Shown here: in pieces, positions 1-8,739 of the stretch
Layout: every line of letters starts with the position of its first letter
Numbering within the stretch: the first letter of the stretch is position 1
From: JAEXOD01 sp963663265
GTDB lineage: Bacteria; Bacteroidota; Ignavibacteria; Ignavibacteriales; Melioribacteraceae
Direction: 5' to 3'
DNA: 64,000 nt
NCBI GenBank assembly: GCA_963663265.2
Contig: CAXXXM010000001.1
Location: forward strand, 1,364,001-1,428,000
Made by a program: the position numbers and the translations under genes
Notes under the pieces: model-generated
The model's input: the letters and a program-made list of their open reading frames with translations, nothing else
The model's database searches: none
What the model was told of the DNA's origin: nothing

Positions 1-1
1 T

Positions 2-1012
2 AATTTATTTATTAATGAAAATTATAAAATAAATGATAAATTAAGAATTGCCGGAGAAATTCAATTAGCTTATAATAAGTATTTACTTTTTAATGAGAAA
101 TATCAGAATAATGATTTTGAAGTAAAAAATCTGTTTTTAAATCCGAGATTTGGGCTAAATTATAAATTTAATTCAAATATAAGCTCTTATTTTTCAATTG
201 CTTATGTATCAAGAGAGCCAAGATTAAAAAATTATTATGATGCAGCCGAATCAAGTGGTGGAACTTTACCACAATTTGAACAGAACAATGATGGAAGTTA
301 TAACTATAATAACCCTTTGGTAAAACCGGAAAAAATGCTGAGTCTTGATTTGGGAGTCAACTATAAAAATGATTTAAATGACCTTGGTTTAAATTTCTAT
401 TTTATGCAGTTTAACGATGAAATTATTTCAAATGGACAATTAGACCGCTTTGGACAACCCATTACTGGTAATATGAATAAAACACTCCATTATGGTATAG
501 AATTTTCAGTAGTCACAAAACCATATTCTTTTATTGAAATTATTGGTAATATTAATGTTAATAAAAATTATATTTCAGAAGGCTTTAGCTATATTGAAGA
601 TCCTAACACAGGAGAGATTGTAAAACAAGATTTAAGTGAAAATCTAATTGGAGGTTTTCCAAATGTTTTATTAAATGCAGCAATAAATTTTAGTTATGAG
701 AAATTTTCGCTACAACTTAATGGAAAATATTTAGGCAAATTCTATTCTGATAATTATTATACTAATTTGCAAAAATATTTACAAAATTATCCTAATTTTG
801 TTGATTATTCTGATAATGTTATTGATTCTTACTTTGTAGCTAACTTACAATTAAGTTATGATTTTTCAATACTTCCTATATCAGAAAATATTAAATTAAC
901 ATTTCAAGTGAATAATTTATTTGATAAATTGTATGCTTCTTATGCTTATGGTAAAGAGTTTTTTCCGGGAGCCGAAAGAAACATTTATTTCGCAACAAAG
1001 GTTGAATTTTGA
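2..1012 (+). CDS. TonB-dependent outer-membrane receptor, C-terminal part (5' end outside window)
   Basis: The frame is open from the window edge to the TGA at 1010-1012, so about 336 residues of a longer protein are present. Alternating aromatic and polar strands, the motif NPRFGLNYKFN, 'VKPEKMLSLDLGV' and the ending 'NNLFDKLYASYAYG...PGAERNIYFATKVEF' are typical of the last beta-strands of a TonB-dependent receptor barrel, ending in an aromatic residue as outer-membrane barrels do. It sits in the outer membrane and imports a ligand with TonB energy. The stop overlaps the TTG start of thiamine pyrophosphokinase, so the pair is translationally coupled and the ligand may be thiamine; that is inferred from context. 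The plug domain and TonB box lie upstream of the window. Confidence 0.85.
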   Translation, partial: NLFINENYKINDKLRIAGEIQLAYNKYLLFNEKYQNNDFEVKNLFLNPRFGLNYKFNSNISSYFSIAYVSREPRLKNYYDAAESSGGTLPQFEQNNDGSYNYNNPLVKPEKMLSLDLGVNYKNDLNDLGLNFYFMQFNDEIISNGQLDRFGQPITGNMNKTLHYGIEFSVVTKPYSFIEIIGNINVNKNYISEGFSYIEDPNTGEIVKQDLSENLIGGFPNVLLNAAINFSYEKFSLQLNGKYLGKFYSDNYYTNLQKYLQNYPNFVDYSDNVIDSYFVANLQLSYDFSILPISENIKLTFQVNNLFDKLYASYAYGKEFFPGAERNIYFATKVEF

Positions 1013-1668
1013 TTAAAAAAGCAATTATTATTGGCAATGGATATAGCCCAAAATTAAAAGAAATAAGCCGTTTACAAAAAAACGGCTTCATTGATATCTT
1101 TTGTGCCGATGGTGCAGCAAACCAATTAAAAAAACTAAATGTTATTCCTAAATATATTATTGGTGATTTAGATTCTATAATGTCTGAAACATATGATTTT
1201 TACAAGGAAAAGGTAAAAAAAATTGTCAAGATAAAAGACCAAAATAGTACGGACATTGAAAAATGCCTTAATTACACGCGTAAATTAAAATATGATGAGA
1301 TTATTCTTCTTAGCTGCATTGGAGATAGATTAGATCATTCATTAGGGAATATTTCAATTTTATTAAAATATTCATCTAAAATTAAATTGCATTTAGTCCA
1401 CAACAATTGGATTATGACTTGTTTTTTTAATAATTGCGAACTAAGAACAACTCCAGATGAAATTATTTCTTTTTTTAGCTTTAATAATTTAATAAAAATG
1501 ACTACAAGGGGATTACGATATAATCTTCATAACGAAACAATTGCATTTGGAGTACGAGATAGTACAAGTAATATTGCTGTAAGCGATAAAATTTGTATTA
1601 ATGCTGACGATGTTTTTTTGTTAATTAGAAATTTGGACGAAGCAATAAAAAATGATTTTTTTAAGTAA
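1009..1668 (+). CDS. thiamine pyrophosphokinase
   Basis: Transfers pyrophosphate from ATP to thiamine to make thiamine diphosphate in the cytoplasm. The 219-residue length fits the family. Visible motifs are the N-terminal 'IGNG', 'ADGAAN' near residue 33, 'PKYIIGDLDSI' near 47, 'DQNSTDIEKCL' near 78 and 'GDRLDHSLGNI' near 105, which form the catalytic domain with its acidic metal-binding residues. A beta-rich C-terminal thiamine-binding domain contains 'TRGLRYNL'. The TTG start overlaps the stop of the upstream TonB receptor, and the 3' end overlaps the start of a sodium symporter. A receptor, kinase and transporter in one run suggest salvage of external thiamine. Confidence 0.9.
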   Translation: MIKKAIIIGNGYSPKLKEISRLQKNGFIDIFCADGAANQLKKLNVIPKYIIGDLDSIMSETYDFYKEKVKKIVKIKDQNSTDIEKCLNYTRKLKYDEIILLSCIGDRLDHSLGNISILLKYSSKIKLHLVHNNWIMTCFFNNCELRTTPDEIISFFSFNNLIKMTTRGLRYNLHNETIAFGVRDSTSNIAVSDKICINADDVFLLIRNLDEAIKNDFFK

Positions 1669-3040
1669 TATAGACATAATTGTAATAATACTATTTTTAT
1701 TTTGCGTTTTATTGATTGGTTTTATTCCGCAAACAACAAAAAATAAGGATCAATATTTGCTATCTGGTAGAAATGTTGGTCTTGTATTATTTGTTATTAC
1801 TAATGTAGCAACTTGGTATGGAGGAATATTAGGAATTGGAGAATTATCATATAATTACGGACTGGTTAGCTGGATAACACAAGGAGTTCCTTATTATATT
1901 TTTGCAATAATCTTTGCTTTTACAATAGCAAAAAAAATTAGGGAAACTTCCTTAACTACAATTCCTGACAAAATTCAGTTGGAATACGGAAAAACAAACT
2001 CACTATTAAGTTCAATTTTAATATTTGTCTTGGTTTCACCGGCACCATATCTTTTAATGATGGCGAATATATTAAGTTTAATTTTTAATCTAAATATATT
2101 TACTTCTTTAATAATATCAGGATTACTTTCTTCTATTTACTTATTTAAGGGAGGATATAAATCTGATTTATATACTGATGCTTTTGAGTTTGTGATTATG
2201 TTTTTAGGCTTTGGCATTCTATTTTTTACTGCTTTTTATAAACTTGGAGACTTTTCTTATTTGGCAAAATCGCTTCCAAGTACACATCTTCAGCCGTTTT
2301 CTCAAGTAAGTACTGGATATATTGTAGTTTGGTTTTTAATTGCACTTTGGACATTTGCAGACCCTGGTTTTCATCAAAGATGTTATGCAGCAAAAAATTC
2401 AAAAGTAGCAAGTAGGGGAATTATAATATCTGTTGGGTTATGGATAATTTTTGATTTTTTAACAAATATTTCAGGATTATACTCAAAAGCAGCATTACCA
2501 AATTTAAGTAAATCTGTTATGGCGTTTCCGCTTTTAGCTGAACAAATTTTACCATCCGGCTTAAAAGGATTGTTTTACGCCGCATTGTTTGCTACTATCC
2601 TTTCAACATTAAACAGCTTCTTATTTTTAAGTGCAACAACATTTTCTAATGACTTTGTACGAAGAATAAAACCGAACATCGATGTAGTTAAATATACACG
2701 TATTGGTTTATTTGTTTCAATAATTATTTCAATAACCTTAGCTTATCTAATTGAATCAGTGATTGATTTATGGTATACACTTGGAAGTATTTGTATACCA
2801 GGAATAATTATAGTTATTCTTAGTACTTATTATAAAGCATTTAAAATTGATTCAAAAATAATTACCTTAGAAATAATAATAGGGTTTTTAAGTGGTTTAT
2901 CTTGGTATATAATTCGCCCATATTATCAAGATTACTATGTATTTAATTTAGTAGAACCAATGATTGCAGGGCTTTTAATTGCAGGAATAATACATACATT
3001 GGGGATTTTCATCTTAAGAAAGAAAAAAATCCCCAACTAA
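1652..3040 (+). CDS. sodium:solute symporter family (SSF) transporter
   Basis: A 462-residue integral membrane protein with about 12-13 hydrophobic segments. Family signatures include 'DQYLLSGRNVGLVLFVITNVATWYGGILGIGE' near the N-terminus (read in parts) and 'GLFYAALFATILSTLNSFLFLSATTFSNDF' near residue 310, matching the SSF pattern around helices 2 and 8-9. It probably couples sodium entry to uptake of an organic solute. The gene overlaps the thiamine pyrophosphokinase gene by 17 bases, making thiamine or a precursor a plausible substrate. SSF members also carry sugars, proline, pantothenate and others, so the substrate is an inference from context. Confidence 0.8.
   Translation: MIFLSNIDIIVIILFLFCVLLIGFIPQTTKNKDQYLLSGRNVGLVLFVITNVATWYGGILGIGELSYNYGLVSWITQGVPYYIFAIIFAFTIAKKIRETSLTTIPDKIQLEYGKTNSLLSSILIFVLVSPAPYLLMMANILSLIFNLNIFTSLIISGLLSSIYLFKGGYKSDLYTDAFEFVIMFLGFGILFFTAFYKLGDFSYLAKSLPSTHLQPFSQVSTGYIVVWFLIALWTFADPGFHQRCYAAKNSKVASRGIIISVGLWIIFDFLTNISGLYSKAALPNLSKSVMAFPLLAEQILPSGLKGLFYAALFATILSTLNSFLFLSATTFSNDFVRRIKPNIDVVKYTRIGLFVSIIISITLAYLIESVIDLWYTLGSICIPGIIIVILSTYYKAFKIDSKIITLEIIIGFLSGLSWYIIRPYYQDYYVFNLVEPMIAGLLIAGIIHTLGIFILRKKKIPN
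2999..3036. terminator. candidate bidirectional terminator inside the symporter 3' end
   Basis: An 11-bp perfect inverted repeat, TTGGGGATTTT at 2999-3009 and AAAATCCCCAA at 3026-3036, has a 16-base loop. It lies in the last codons of the symporter, just before the convergent arginine decarboxylase gene ends at 3044. With only three bases between the two stop codons, this hairpin is the only visible candidate for ending both transcripts. No strong T-run follows on the plus strand. Confidence 0.4.
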
Positions 3041-3043
3041 ATT

Positions 3044-3589
3044 TTATGGTAATAATACAGCTGCAGAAACTACAGTAGTCCAAAGACCATCTTTGTGACC
3101 TCTTGCAGTCTGAGTAATATTAAAAGTATTTACAATTTTGCCTGACATTTTAAAAACTTGTTCTCGCTCATTCCAAGCTTCACTTGGGTCAAAATCAATA
3201 CCAAGTGTTGTAGCTAACATTGTAGCAGCTAAATCTTCGGCATAATCACCTGCAACTTGACTATTTTCTCCAAAGGGATGATGTTCTGACAAATATCCAT
3301 AATTAGTTTTATCTGCAGGAATAGCAACACCAATGGAAGAAGCTATCAACCTGTTTGCCTCACTTGTGGCGTTTCGAGCCATAACAGCATGTACGATTTG
3401 ACCAGGAGTTAACTCTTGCAAACCTTTTTCAATGGTAACTCGTTTACAACCAATGGGGTAAATACTACTTACACTAACTAAATTGTACTTTTCAATTTGA
3501 GCATCTCTTAATGCTGATTCAAATGAAGCTAAGTACTCTTTATGTACTCCAACTCCTTTAGTAAAAAATATTTTTTTTGGAACGTACAA
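3044..3589 (-). CDS. pyruvoyl-dependent arginine decarboxylase
   Basis: Converts arginine to agmatine for polyamine synthesis. The 181-residue proenzyme carries 'VSVSSIYPIGCK', the self-cleavage site of the PvlArgDC family; Ser42 of the Ser41-Ser42 pair would become the pyruvoyl group. 'LTPGQIVHAVMAR', 'IASSIGVAIP' and 'GYLSEHH' are also family features, and the length is usual for archaeal and Chlamydia-type enzymes. The start is TTG at 3587-3589, chosen because a perfect AGGAGGT (plus-strand 3596-3602) lies six bases upstream and overlaps the tyrS stop. It is the last gene of a minus-strand run with smpB and tyrS. No other polyamine gene is in the window. Confidence 0.9.
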   Translation of the reverse strand: MYVPKKIFFTKGVGVHKEYLASFESALRDAQIEKYNLVSVSSIYPIGCKRVTIEKGLQELTPGQIVHAVMARNATSEANRLIASSIGVAIPADKTNYGYLSEHHPFGENSQVAGDYAEDLAATMLATTLGIDFDPSEAWNEREQVFKMSGKIVNTFNITQTARGHKDGLWTTVVSAAVLLP

Positions 3590-3595
3590 TTTAAT

Positions 3596-3602
3596 ACCTC
3601 CT
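3596..3602 (-). promoter_or_regulatory. strong Shine-Dalgarno site that fixes the TTG start of arginine decarboxylase
   Basis: The minus strand reads AGGAGGT, six bases before the TTG start. It overlaps the stop codon of tyrS, which suggests the downstream gene is translated by ribosomes finishing tyrS. Confidence 0.7.
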
Positions 3603-4839
3603 ATTTATTGTTAACAATTAATTTAATAAAATTACGTTTACCTACTTTTAGGACACTACCTGAAACAATTTCAATTAATGCTTTAACATCGGTAATTTTA
3701 TTGCCATCAATGGATACACCACCTTGCGTAATTAAACGTCTTGCTTCACCTTTTGAGGGAGCTAAATTTGTTAATACAATTAAATCAATAATCTCTATTT
3801 TGTAATTATTTTCTTCTATCTCAAATTCAGGCATTTCATCAGGAACACCTTTTTTTACAAATATTTCATCAAATTCTTTTTCTGCTCGTTCTGCTTCTTC
3901 TTCAGAATGATACATAGTTACAAGTCTTCTTGCTAAATTTCTTTTGATGTTTCGTGGATTTATGGAAGTATCTTCCAACTCAATTTTAACTTTGGCTAAT
4001 TCATCTGATGTCACATCAGAAGCCAACTCATAATAATTGAAAATTAATGAATCTGGAATAGAAAGTGTTTTACCATAGATATCTTTTGAAGAATCGCTAA
4101 TACCAATATAATTATTGTATGATTTACTCATTTTTTCAACGCCATCTGTTCCAACAAGTAATGGCATAGTAATAATAACTTGAGGAGCTAAACCATACTC
4201 TCTTTGTAAATCTCTGCCAACTAATAAATTAAATTTTTGATCAGTACCACCTAATTCAACATCACTTTTAATAGCAACAGAATCCATTCCTTGTGCTAAT
4301 GGATATAAAAATTCATGCACACTAATTGGAATACCGGCTTTAAAACGTTTAGTGAAGTCATCTCTTTCAATCATTCGAGCAACTGTATATTTAGATGCTA
4401 ATTTAATAACATCTTCAAAAGACATTGAACCCAACCATTTAGAATTGAAAATTACTTCAGTAGTATCTTTATTTAATATTTTTGTTGCTTGTTCAAGATA
4501 TGACTGAGCGTTTTCCTTTGTTTGTTCTTTTGTTAATGGGGGACGAGTAGCATTTCGGCCAGAAGGATCGCCAATCATTCCGGTAAAATCACCAATAATA
4601 AGAATTGCATGATGACCCATTTTTTGAAATTGAGCTAACTTTCTTAAAACTACTGAATGTCCTAAATGTAAATCTGGACGAGTTGGATCACAACCTAATT
4701 TAATATTTAAAGGCTTATTGTTTTTTATTGAGTCTTCTAATTTTTTAACTAATTCTTCTTCGGGGATAATTTCAGATGTACCTCTTTTAATAACATCCAT
4801 CTGCTCATTAATACTGGGGAATTTAATTTTTGATTCCAA
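3601..4839 (-). CDS. tyrS: tyrosyl-tRNA synthetase
   Basis: Charges tRNA-Tyr with tyrosine in the cytoplasm. The 412-residue protein has the class I signature 'HLGH' near residue 58 in 'CDPTRPDLHLGHSVVLRKL', the tyrosine-pocket and dimer motif 'ELGGTDQKFNLLVGRDLQ', and 'KMSKS' in 'GVEKMSKSYNN'. A C-terminal S4 RNA-binding domain follows ('APSKGEARRLITQGGVSIDG'). Length and domain order match bacterial TyrRS of the longer type. It lies 19 bases after smpB and 11 bases before the arginine decarboxylase gene, all on the minus strand, so the three are probably co-transcribed. Confidence 0.96.
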   Translation of the reverse strand: MESKIKFPSINEQMDVIKRGTSEIIPEEELVKKLEDSIKNNKPLNIKLGCDPTRPDLHLGHSVVLRKLAQFQKMGHHAILIIGDFTGMIGDPSGRNATRPPLTKEQTKENAQSYLEQATKILNKDTTEVIFNSKWLGSMSFEDVIKLASKYTVARMIERDDFTKRFKAGIPISVHEFLYPLAQGMDSVAIKSDVELGGTDQKFNLLVGRDLQREYGLAPQVIITMPLLVGTDGVEKMSKSYNNYIGISDSSKDIYGKTLSIPDSLIFNYYELASDVTSDELAKVKIELEDTSINPRNIKRNLARRLVTMYHSEEEAERAEKEFDEIFVKKGVPDEMPEFEIEENNYKIEIIDLIVLTNLAPSKGEARRLITQGGVSIDGNKITDVKALIEIVSGSVLKVGKRNFIKLIVNNK

Positions 4840-4858
4840 TACTATTCCTAATATTTGA

Positions 4859-5329
4859 TTAATATCTATGTTTTCTTTTAATATCCATTTCCGCCTCTTT
4901 TTTTGCTAGAGACTCTCGTTTGTCGTATTCTTTTTTACCACGAGCAACAGCTAAATCAACTTTAACTTTTCCGTTTTTAAAGTATAGTTTAAGAGCTATT
5001 ATTGTATAACCTTTTTCGTTAACATATTTTTGCATTTTTCGTATTTCAATTCTATGCAATAATAATCTGCGTTTTCTTAAAGGTTCATGATTAAAATTAT
5101 TTCCTTGTTTGAAAATTCCAATATGAGCATTAACTAACCATACCTCACCATCTTTTATTTGAGCATAACTATCAGTAAGGTTTGCATTTTTCTCGCGGAG
5201 TGATTTTACTTCTGTACCAACTAATGCAATTCCAGCTTCATAGGTAGTAATAATCTCATATTCGTGACGAGCTTTCTTATTAACAACTATATCTTTATAT
5301 ATTGGTTTATCATTCATAGAATTTTTCAT
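4859..5329 (-). CDS. smpB: SsrA-binding protein SmpB
   Basis: Binds tmRNA and delivers it to stalled ribosomes for trans-translation. The 156-residue protein shows the conserved order 'VVNKKARHEYEI', 'YEAGIALVGTEVKSLREKNANLTDSYA', 'EVWLVNAHIGIF', 'RKRRLLLHRIEI' and 'GYTIIALKLYFKNGKVKVDLAVARGKKEYDKRE', ending in the basic tail that folds on the ribosome. The start is the first ATG; an internal Met at position 5 is a possible alternative. It heads a minus-strand run with tyrS. No tmRNA gene was seen in the window. Confidence 0.96.
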   Translation of the reverse strand: MKNSMNDKPIYKDIVVNKKARHEYEIITTYEAGIALVGTEVKSLREKNANLTDSYAQIKDGEVWLVNAHIGIFKQGNNFNHEPLRKRRLLLHRIEIRKMQKYVNEKGYTIIALKLYFKNGKVKVDLAVARGKKEYDKRESLAKKEAEMDIKRKHRY

Positions 5330-5517
5330 AAAACAAAAAAATTGAACATATAATTAAACAATTTCTCCAATTAAATGAAAGACATATTTTTAGTTTGTAT
5401 AATTTTACTTTTTGGTTAAAAATTATTTTTGCCCAATATTTTACTAAATAAATCAAAAATTTTTCTTATTTTAATAAATTAATTAAATATAACGTTTATA
5501 ATAATTTTGATTTTAAA

Positions 5518-6018
5518 ATGTACAAAAATTTAATACTTTTATTTATCCCGCTTTTTTTAATATCATGTTCAAAATCTGACAATAACGAAACCACAAATAC
5601 TAATGGGTACAGAGATATTACTTGGAACTTAAAAATAGAACAATTAAAAGAGATTATTAATAAAAAATATAATGGTAACTTATATGAGTATTTTACAACA
5701 GATAATAAAGATGATTTAAGTTACCATTTCCATTCAGGTGAATTCTTAACTAAGCCGGTTGAGATGTGGGATGCCGAGTTTTCTAAAGGTGTTTTTAAGA
5801 AATTAAAAATCTTTATTAATCAAAAAAAAGGGGATGATTATCAGTTTATTGCTGAAAAACTAAAATTCAGTAAAAAAATGATTGAATCTAATTCCAAAAT
5901 TATTTCAAAAAATTTACTAAATGATTCATCAAATAAACCGGTAACAAAGATTGAACTTGAAAGAAAAGTAATAAATAATCATAAAATAATTTTAATAACT
6001 TTAACAAATTTAAACTAA
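5518..6018 (+). CDS. predicted lipoprotein of unknown function
   Basis: I do not recognise the family. The 166-residue product starts with a hydrophobic signal and the lipobox 'LISC', so Cys17 is the likely lipidated residue, followed by a polar Asn/Thr-rich linker. The rest is Lys-rich, alpha/beta in character, with no motif I can name. It is first in a three-gene plus-strand run with an MFS transporter (16 bases downstream) and a secreted protein, and it has about 190 AT-rich bases of divergent intergenic DNA upstream. It is probably anchored to the inner or outer membrane facing the periplasm. Confidence 0.65.
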   Translation: MYKNLILLFIPLFLISCSKSDNNETTNTNGYRDITWNLKIEQLKEIINKKYNGNLYEYFTTDNKDDLSYHFHSGEFLTKPVEMWDAEFSKGVFKKLKIFINQKKGDDYQFIAEKLKFSKKMIESNSKIISKNLLNDSSNKPVTKIELERKVINNHKIILITLTNLN

Positions 6019-6034
6019 TCAAGATGGAATAATT

Positions 6035-7285
6035 ATGTTAAACATGCAAAAAAAACTATCAAACTCCTTTTACATGCTTTTGAGTTTACCAGCTACTGCT
6101 ATGGGATTTGCTTTATCAATACAGATTGCTGTTTTAAGCTGGATTTTAGATACTAAATACAAATTAAACATTCACGAAATTGGTTTAGTTTGGGCTGCAG
6201 GACCATTAGCAGGAATTTTTGGACAAGTAATTGTTGGTTTTATAAGTGACAAAGTTTGGTTTTGGGGTGGTAGAAGGAAACCATTCATTATTGTTGGTGG
6301 AATATTAGCAGCCCTTATGCTTTTAGGATTACCAAATATTTCTGAAATAAGCTCATTTTTGGGGCTAAGTTCTATTATGGTAGTTGCAGTAATAATAGCT
6401 TTAACCTTAGATATGGCAATTAATATTAGTTTTAATCCAACAAGAACCTTAATTGCAGATGTTACTCCAGAAGGACCTACAAGAACAAAAGGATACACTT
6501 GGATGCAGACAATTTCTGGATTCTTTGGCGTATTAGCATACTTAATTGGTGTTGTTTTCGGCAATTATTTCCTAATTTACGCAGGAGCCGTAATTGTTTT
6601 ATTATTCTCTTTATTGCCTCTATTTGTTATAACAGAACCACGTTCTTTAACCTCAGATAAAGAAACTGCTGAAGTAGAAAAAAGCAACACAAAAACTAAT
6701 ATTAAACAACTGTTAAAAATTTATATTGCTCATGGATTTTCATGGATTGGTATTCAAACAATGTTTGTATTTATCTTTGCTTTTATTAAGGATAAATTTT
6801 ATACAACCGATGATAATCACATTGGTCAAGTAATAAGTATATCATTTGCGGTTTTAAATACAGTTGGGTTTTTATTACCTTCATTAGTATTAGAACCATT
6901 AACTGAAAAATTAGGAAGGATTAAAACTCATTACATCACTATTTTAATTATGTCTTTAGGCTACTTTGCAATTGCTTTTTTCGTTTCAAATCCAATTATT
7001 TTATATGTAATGATGGCTGTTCTTGGCATTGGTTGGGCTGCTGTGGTTAGTTTACCTTTTGCCATTATGACTGAAAACGTATCAAAAGAAAAAATGGGAT
7101 TATATATGGGTATTTTTAATTTATCCGTAGTTATTCCTCAATTATTAGTTAGTTTAGTTGTTGGTTATTTTATTGAGCAAGCAATTGATAAATCGATTAT
7201 TTTTATAATAAGTGGTATCTCTCTTTTAATATCATTTATTCTTTGGAATTTTGTTAAAGAAAACAAATCAGAAAAGGGAAATTAA
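6035..7285 (+). CDS. MFS transporter, SLC45-like (sucrose/maltose-type)
   Basis: A 416-residue, roughly 12-helix major facilitator protein. The loop 2-3 signature 'GFISDKVWFWGGRRKPFI', the helix-4 motif 'DMAINISFNPTRTLIADVTPEG' and a central basic loop place it with proton-coupled disaccharide transporters of the SLC45/GPH-like type. A paralogue with the same motifs is encoded at 45799-47118 on the other strand. The first ATG (6035) has a weak GATGGA upstream; the Met three codons in is an alternative. Its stop overlaps the start of the next gene by one base. The substrate is probably a sugar, from family knowledge only. Confidence 0.8.
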   Translation: MLNMQKKLSNSFYMLLSLPATAMGFALSIQIAVLSWILDTKYKLNIHEIGLVWAAGPLAGIFGQVIVGFISDKVWFWGGRRKPFIIVGGILAALMLLGLPNISEISSFLGLSSIMVVAVIIALTLDMAINISFNPTRTLIADVTPEGPTRTKGYTWMQTISGFFGVLAYLIGVVFGNYFLIYAGAVIVLLFSLLPLFVITEPRSLTSDKETAEVEKSNTKTNIKQLLKIYIAHGFSWIGIQTMFVFIFAFIKDKFYTTDDNHIGQVISISFAVLNTVGFLLPSLVLEPLTEKLGRIKTHYITILIMSLGYFAIAFFVSNPIILYVMMAVLGIGWAAVVSLPFAIMTENVSKEKMGLYMGIFNLSVVIPQLLVSLVVGYFIEQAIDKSIIFIISGISLLISFILWNFVKENKSEKGN

Positions 7286-8106
7286 TGAAAAACATCTTAT
7301 TTATATTTTTGTTATTGACAACTTTTATTTCAGGACAAATCAAAACAAATAATGATTTTAAGGTTCAGTCTTTTTCATTGGATGACAAATTAGATGAAAA
7401 AAGTAAAATTGATCCAAGCTATGGAAAATATGCGGATTATGAGTTTGATATAAATAATAACGACCATTTCATTATTTCTGTTAAATCAAACGATTTCACT
7501 CCCTACATATTTATTAGCTCTCCCAAAGGGAAGAATATTTTTGCTTATCCCAGCAAAAACAGTCATATAGCAGAATTAGACACCGTAGCTAATGAATCAG
7601 GAAAATGGAGTTTATATGTTGTATGTGATACTTTAGAACAAGGTAATTATTCACTTACCATAAGTTTTTCTGATCGTAAATCATATTCATTTCCTACATC
7701 AAATGATTTTAATACGTTATTAAAATTTTTAGTTGCACATGCAAATGCTAATTTTGTCTTTATAAAAAAAAGATCATCAATTGAAACGAAAAATATTTAT
7801 GATTCACCTCTAAAATTTCCTCAATCAATTAGTTCAAAATTGGTAGCTGACAAAAAGAATACATATGAAATAAAATTCTTTGAAGGGACAGATAAAAAGG
7901 AATTAGAAGAAAAATATTCTCAGATAAAGAAAAAAGTAAAAGAGACCTTATCTGATGGATGGATGATAAAGGAGTTTTCAAAGTCTCAAACATATGAGAA
8001 GTATACAAAATTTAGCTCTATTGATCAACCAACTCTTTTTTTAAAGTACTATAACGAAGAAAATCAGCCCAATAAAATCGTTTTAGAGATAGAACCTAAG
8101 CGATAA
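7285..8106 (+). CDS. secreted protein of unknown function, possible PPC-like beta domain
   Basis: A 273-residue product with a cleavable signal peptide (hydrophobic residues 4-16, then 'SGQ'). Residues about 35-125 ('ADYEFDINNNDHFIISVKSN...SGKWSLYVVCDTLEQGNYSLTISF', read in parts) resemble the beta-sandwich pattern of bacterial pre-peptidase C-terminal domains, but I cannot confirm this by eye. The C-terminal half is Lys-rich and unassigned. The ATG overlaps the MFS stop by one base, so the two are coupled. It probably acts in the periplasm or outside the cell. Confidence 0.6.
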   Translation: MKNILFIFLLLTTFISGQIKTNNDFKVQSFSLDDKLDEKSKIDPSYGKYADYEFDINNNDHFIISVKSNDFTPYIFISSPKGKNIFAYPSKNSHIAELDTVANESGKWSLYVVCDTLEQGNYSLTISFSDRKSYSFPTSNDFNTLLKFLVAHANANFVFIKKRSSIETKNIYDSPLKFPQSISSKLVADKKNTYEIKFFEGTDKKELEEKYSQIKKKVKETLSDGWMIKEFSKSQTYEKYTKFSSIDQPTLFLKYYNEENQPNKIVLEIEPKR

Positions 8107-8117
8107 ATAAAATATTC

Positions 8118-8173
8118 TTATAGATAAGAAAGGATTTTTCATAATCTGAGAAATTCTTTCTTTCTATCTATAA
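8118..8173. terminator. imperfect hairpin between the upstream run and the hydrogenase operon
   Basis: TTATAGATA plus a GAAAG-rich extension at 8118-8136 pairs imperfectly with 8151-8173 (ending TATCTATAA). It lies just after the stop of the secreted protein gene and before the sigma-54 promoter. No clear T-run follows, so it may be an mRNA 3'-end structure rather than an intrinsic terminator. Confidence 0.4.
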
Positions 8174-8202
8174 AATTAATCCACATTTAATCTCTTCACT
8201 CT

Positions 8203-8218
8203 TGGCATATAATTTGCA
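8203..8218 (+). promoter_or_regulatory. sigma-54 (RpoN) promoter of the hydrogenase operon
   Basis: TGGCATATAATTTGCA matches the -24/-12 consensus TGGCAC-N5-TTGCW, with GG at 8204-8205 and GC at 8216-8217 separated by the required ten bases. It lies 32 bases before the ATG of hydC1 (8251), with an AAAGGA ribosome site near 8238-8243, so transcription would start near 8229. This implies control by an ATP-dependent enhancer-binding activator, none of which is encoded in the window. Confidence 0.85.
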
Positions 8219-8250
8219 ATAATAAACACGAACAGTTAAAGGAACAAATT

Positions 8251-8739
8251 ATGCATACAGAAATTTTCAAAGATTATACTGCTAAAGATAAAAGCAGTCT
8301 TATCCCAATGTTACAAGATGTACAACAGATTTATGGTTATCTTCCAGAACCTGCACTTAAAGACATTGCCGATTTTTTAGGAATGCCATTAAGCGGAGTT
8401 TATGGAGTAGCTACATTCTATAATCAATTTAGACTTACACCACTCGGCAAAAATGTTATTAGAGTATGTAGAGGAACAGCTTGCCATGTAAAAGGTTCAG
8501 AAAATTTATTAATGGCTTTAGAAAATGAATTAGGAATTAAAGCTGGTAGTACAACGCGTGACAAAATATTTACTTTAGAAACAGTTGCATGTATTGGTGC
8601 TTGTAGTATTGCACCTGTAATTAATATCAATGATGAGTATTATGGTAGGGTAACTGTTAAAGAACTTAATAAAATATTATCAAAATATCGCAAAGAATCG
8701 AAAGTTACAGAAACAGAAACTGAAAAGGTAGGTGCGTGA
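8251..8739 (+). CDS. hydC: NuoE-like [2Fe-2S] subunit of trimeric [FeFe]-hydrogenase (first copy)
   Basis: The small thioredoxin-fold subunit of NAD(P)-linked, electron-bifurcating-type [FeFe]-hydrogenases, homologous to NuoE. At 162 residues it has the helical N-terminal part ('SLIPMLQDVQQIYGYLP...GVYGVATFYNQFRLTPLGKN', in parts). The four cluster cysteines are in 'VCRGTACHVKG' and 'ETVACIGACSIAPVI'. It heads a ten-gene operon behind a sigma-54 promoter, with a good AAAGGA site. Its stop overlaps the hydB1 ATG by one base. A second NuoE-like gene lies at 16850. Confidence 0.92.
   Translation: MHTEIFKDYTAKDKSSLIPMLQDVQQIYGYLPEPALKDIADFLGMPLSGVYGVATFYNQFRLTPLGKNVIRVCRGTACHVKGSENLLMALENELGIKAGSTTRDKIFTLETVACIGACSIAPVININDEYYGRVTVKELNKILSKYRKESKVTETETEKVGA

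Noticed and set aside
6172..6564. Antisense open frame of 130 codons inside the MFS gene
   Set aside because: It lies fully within a transporter gene with clear family motifs and has no supporting context.
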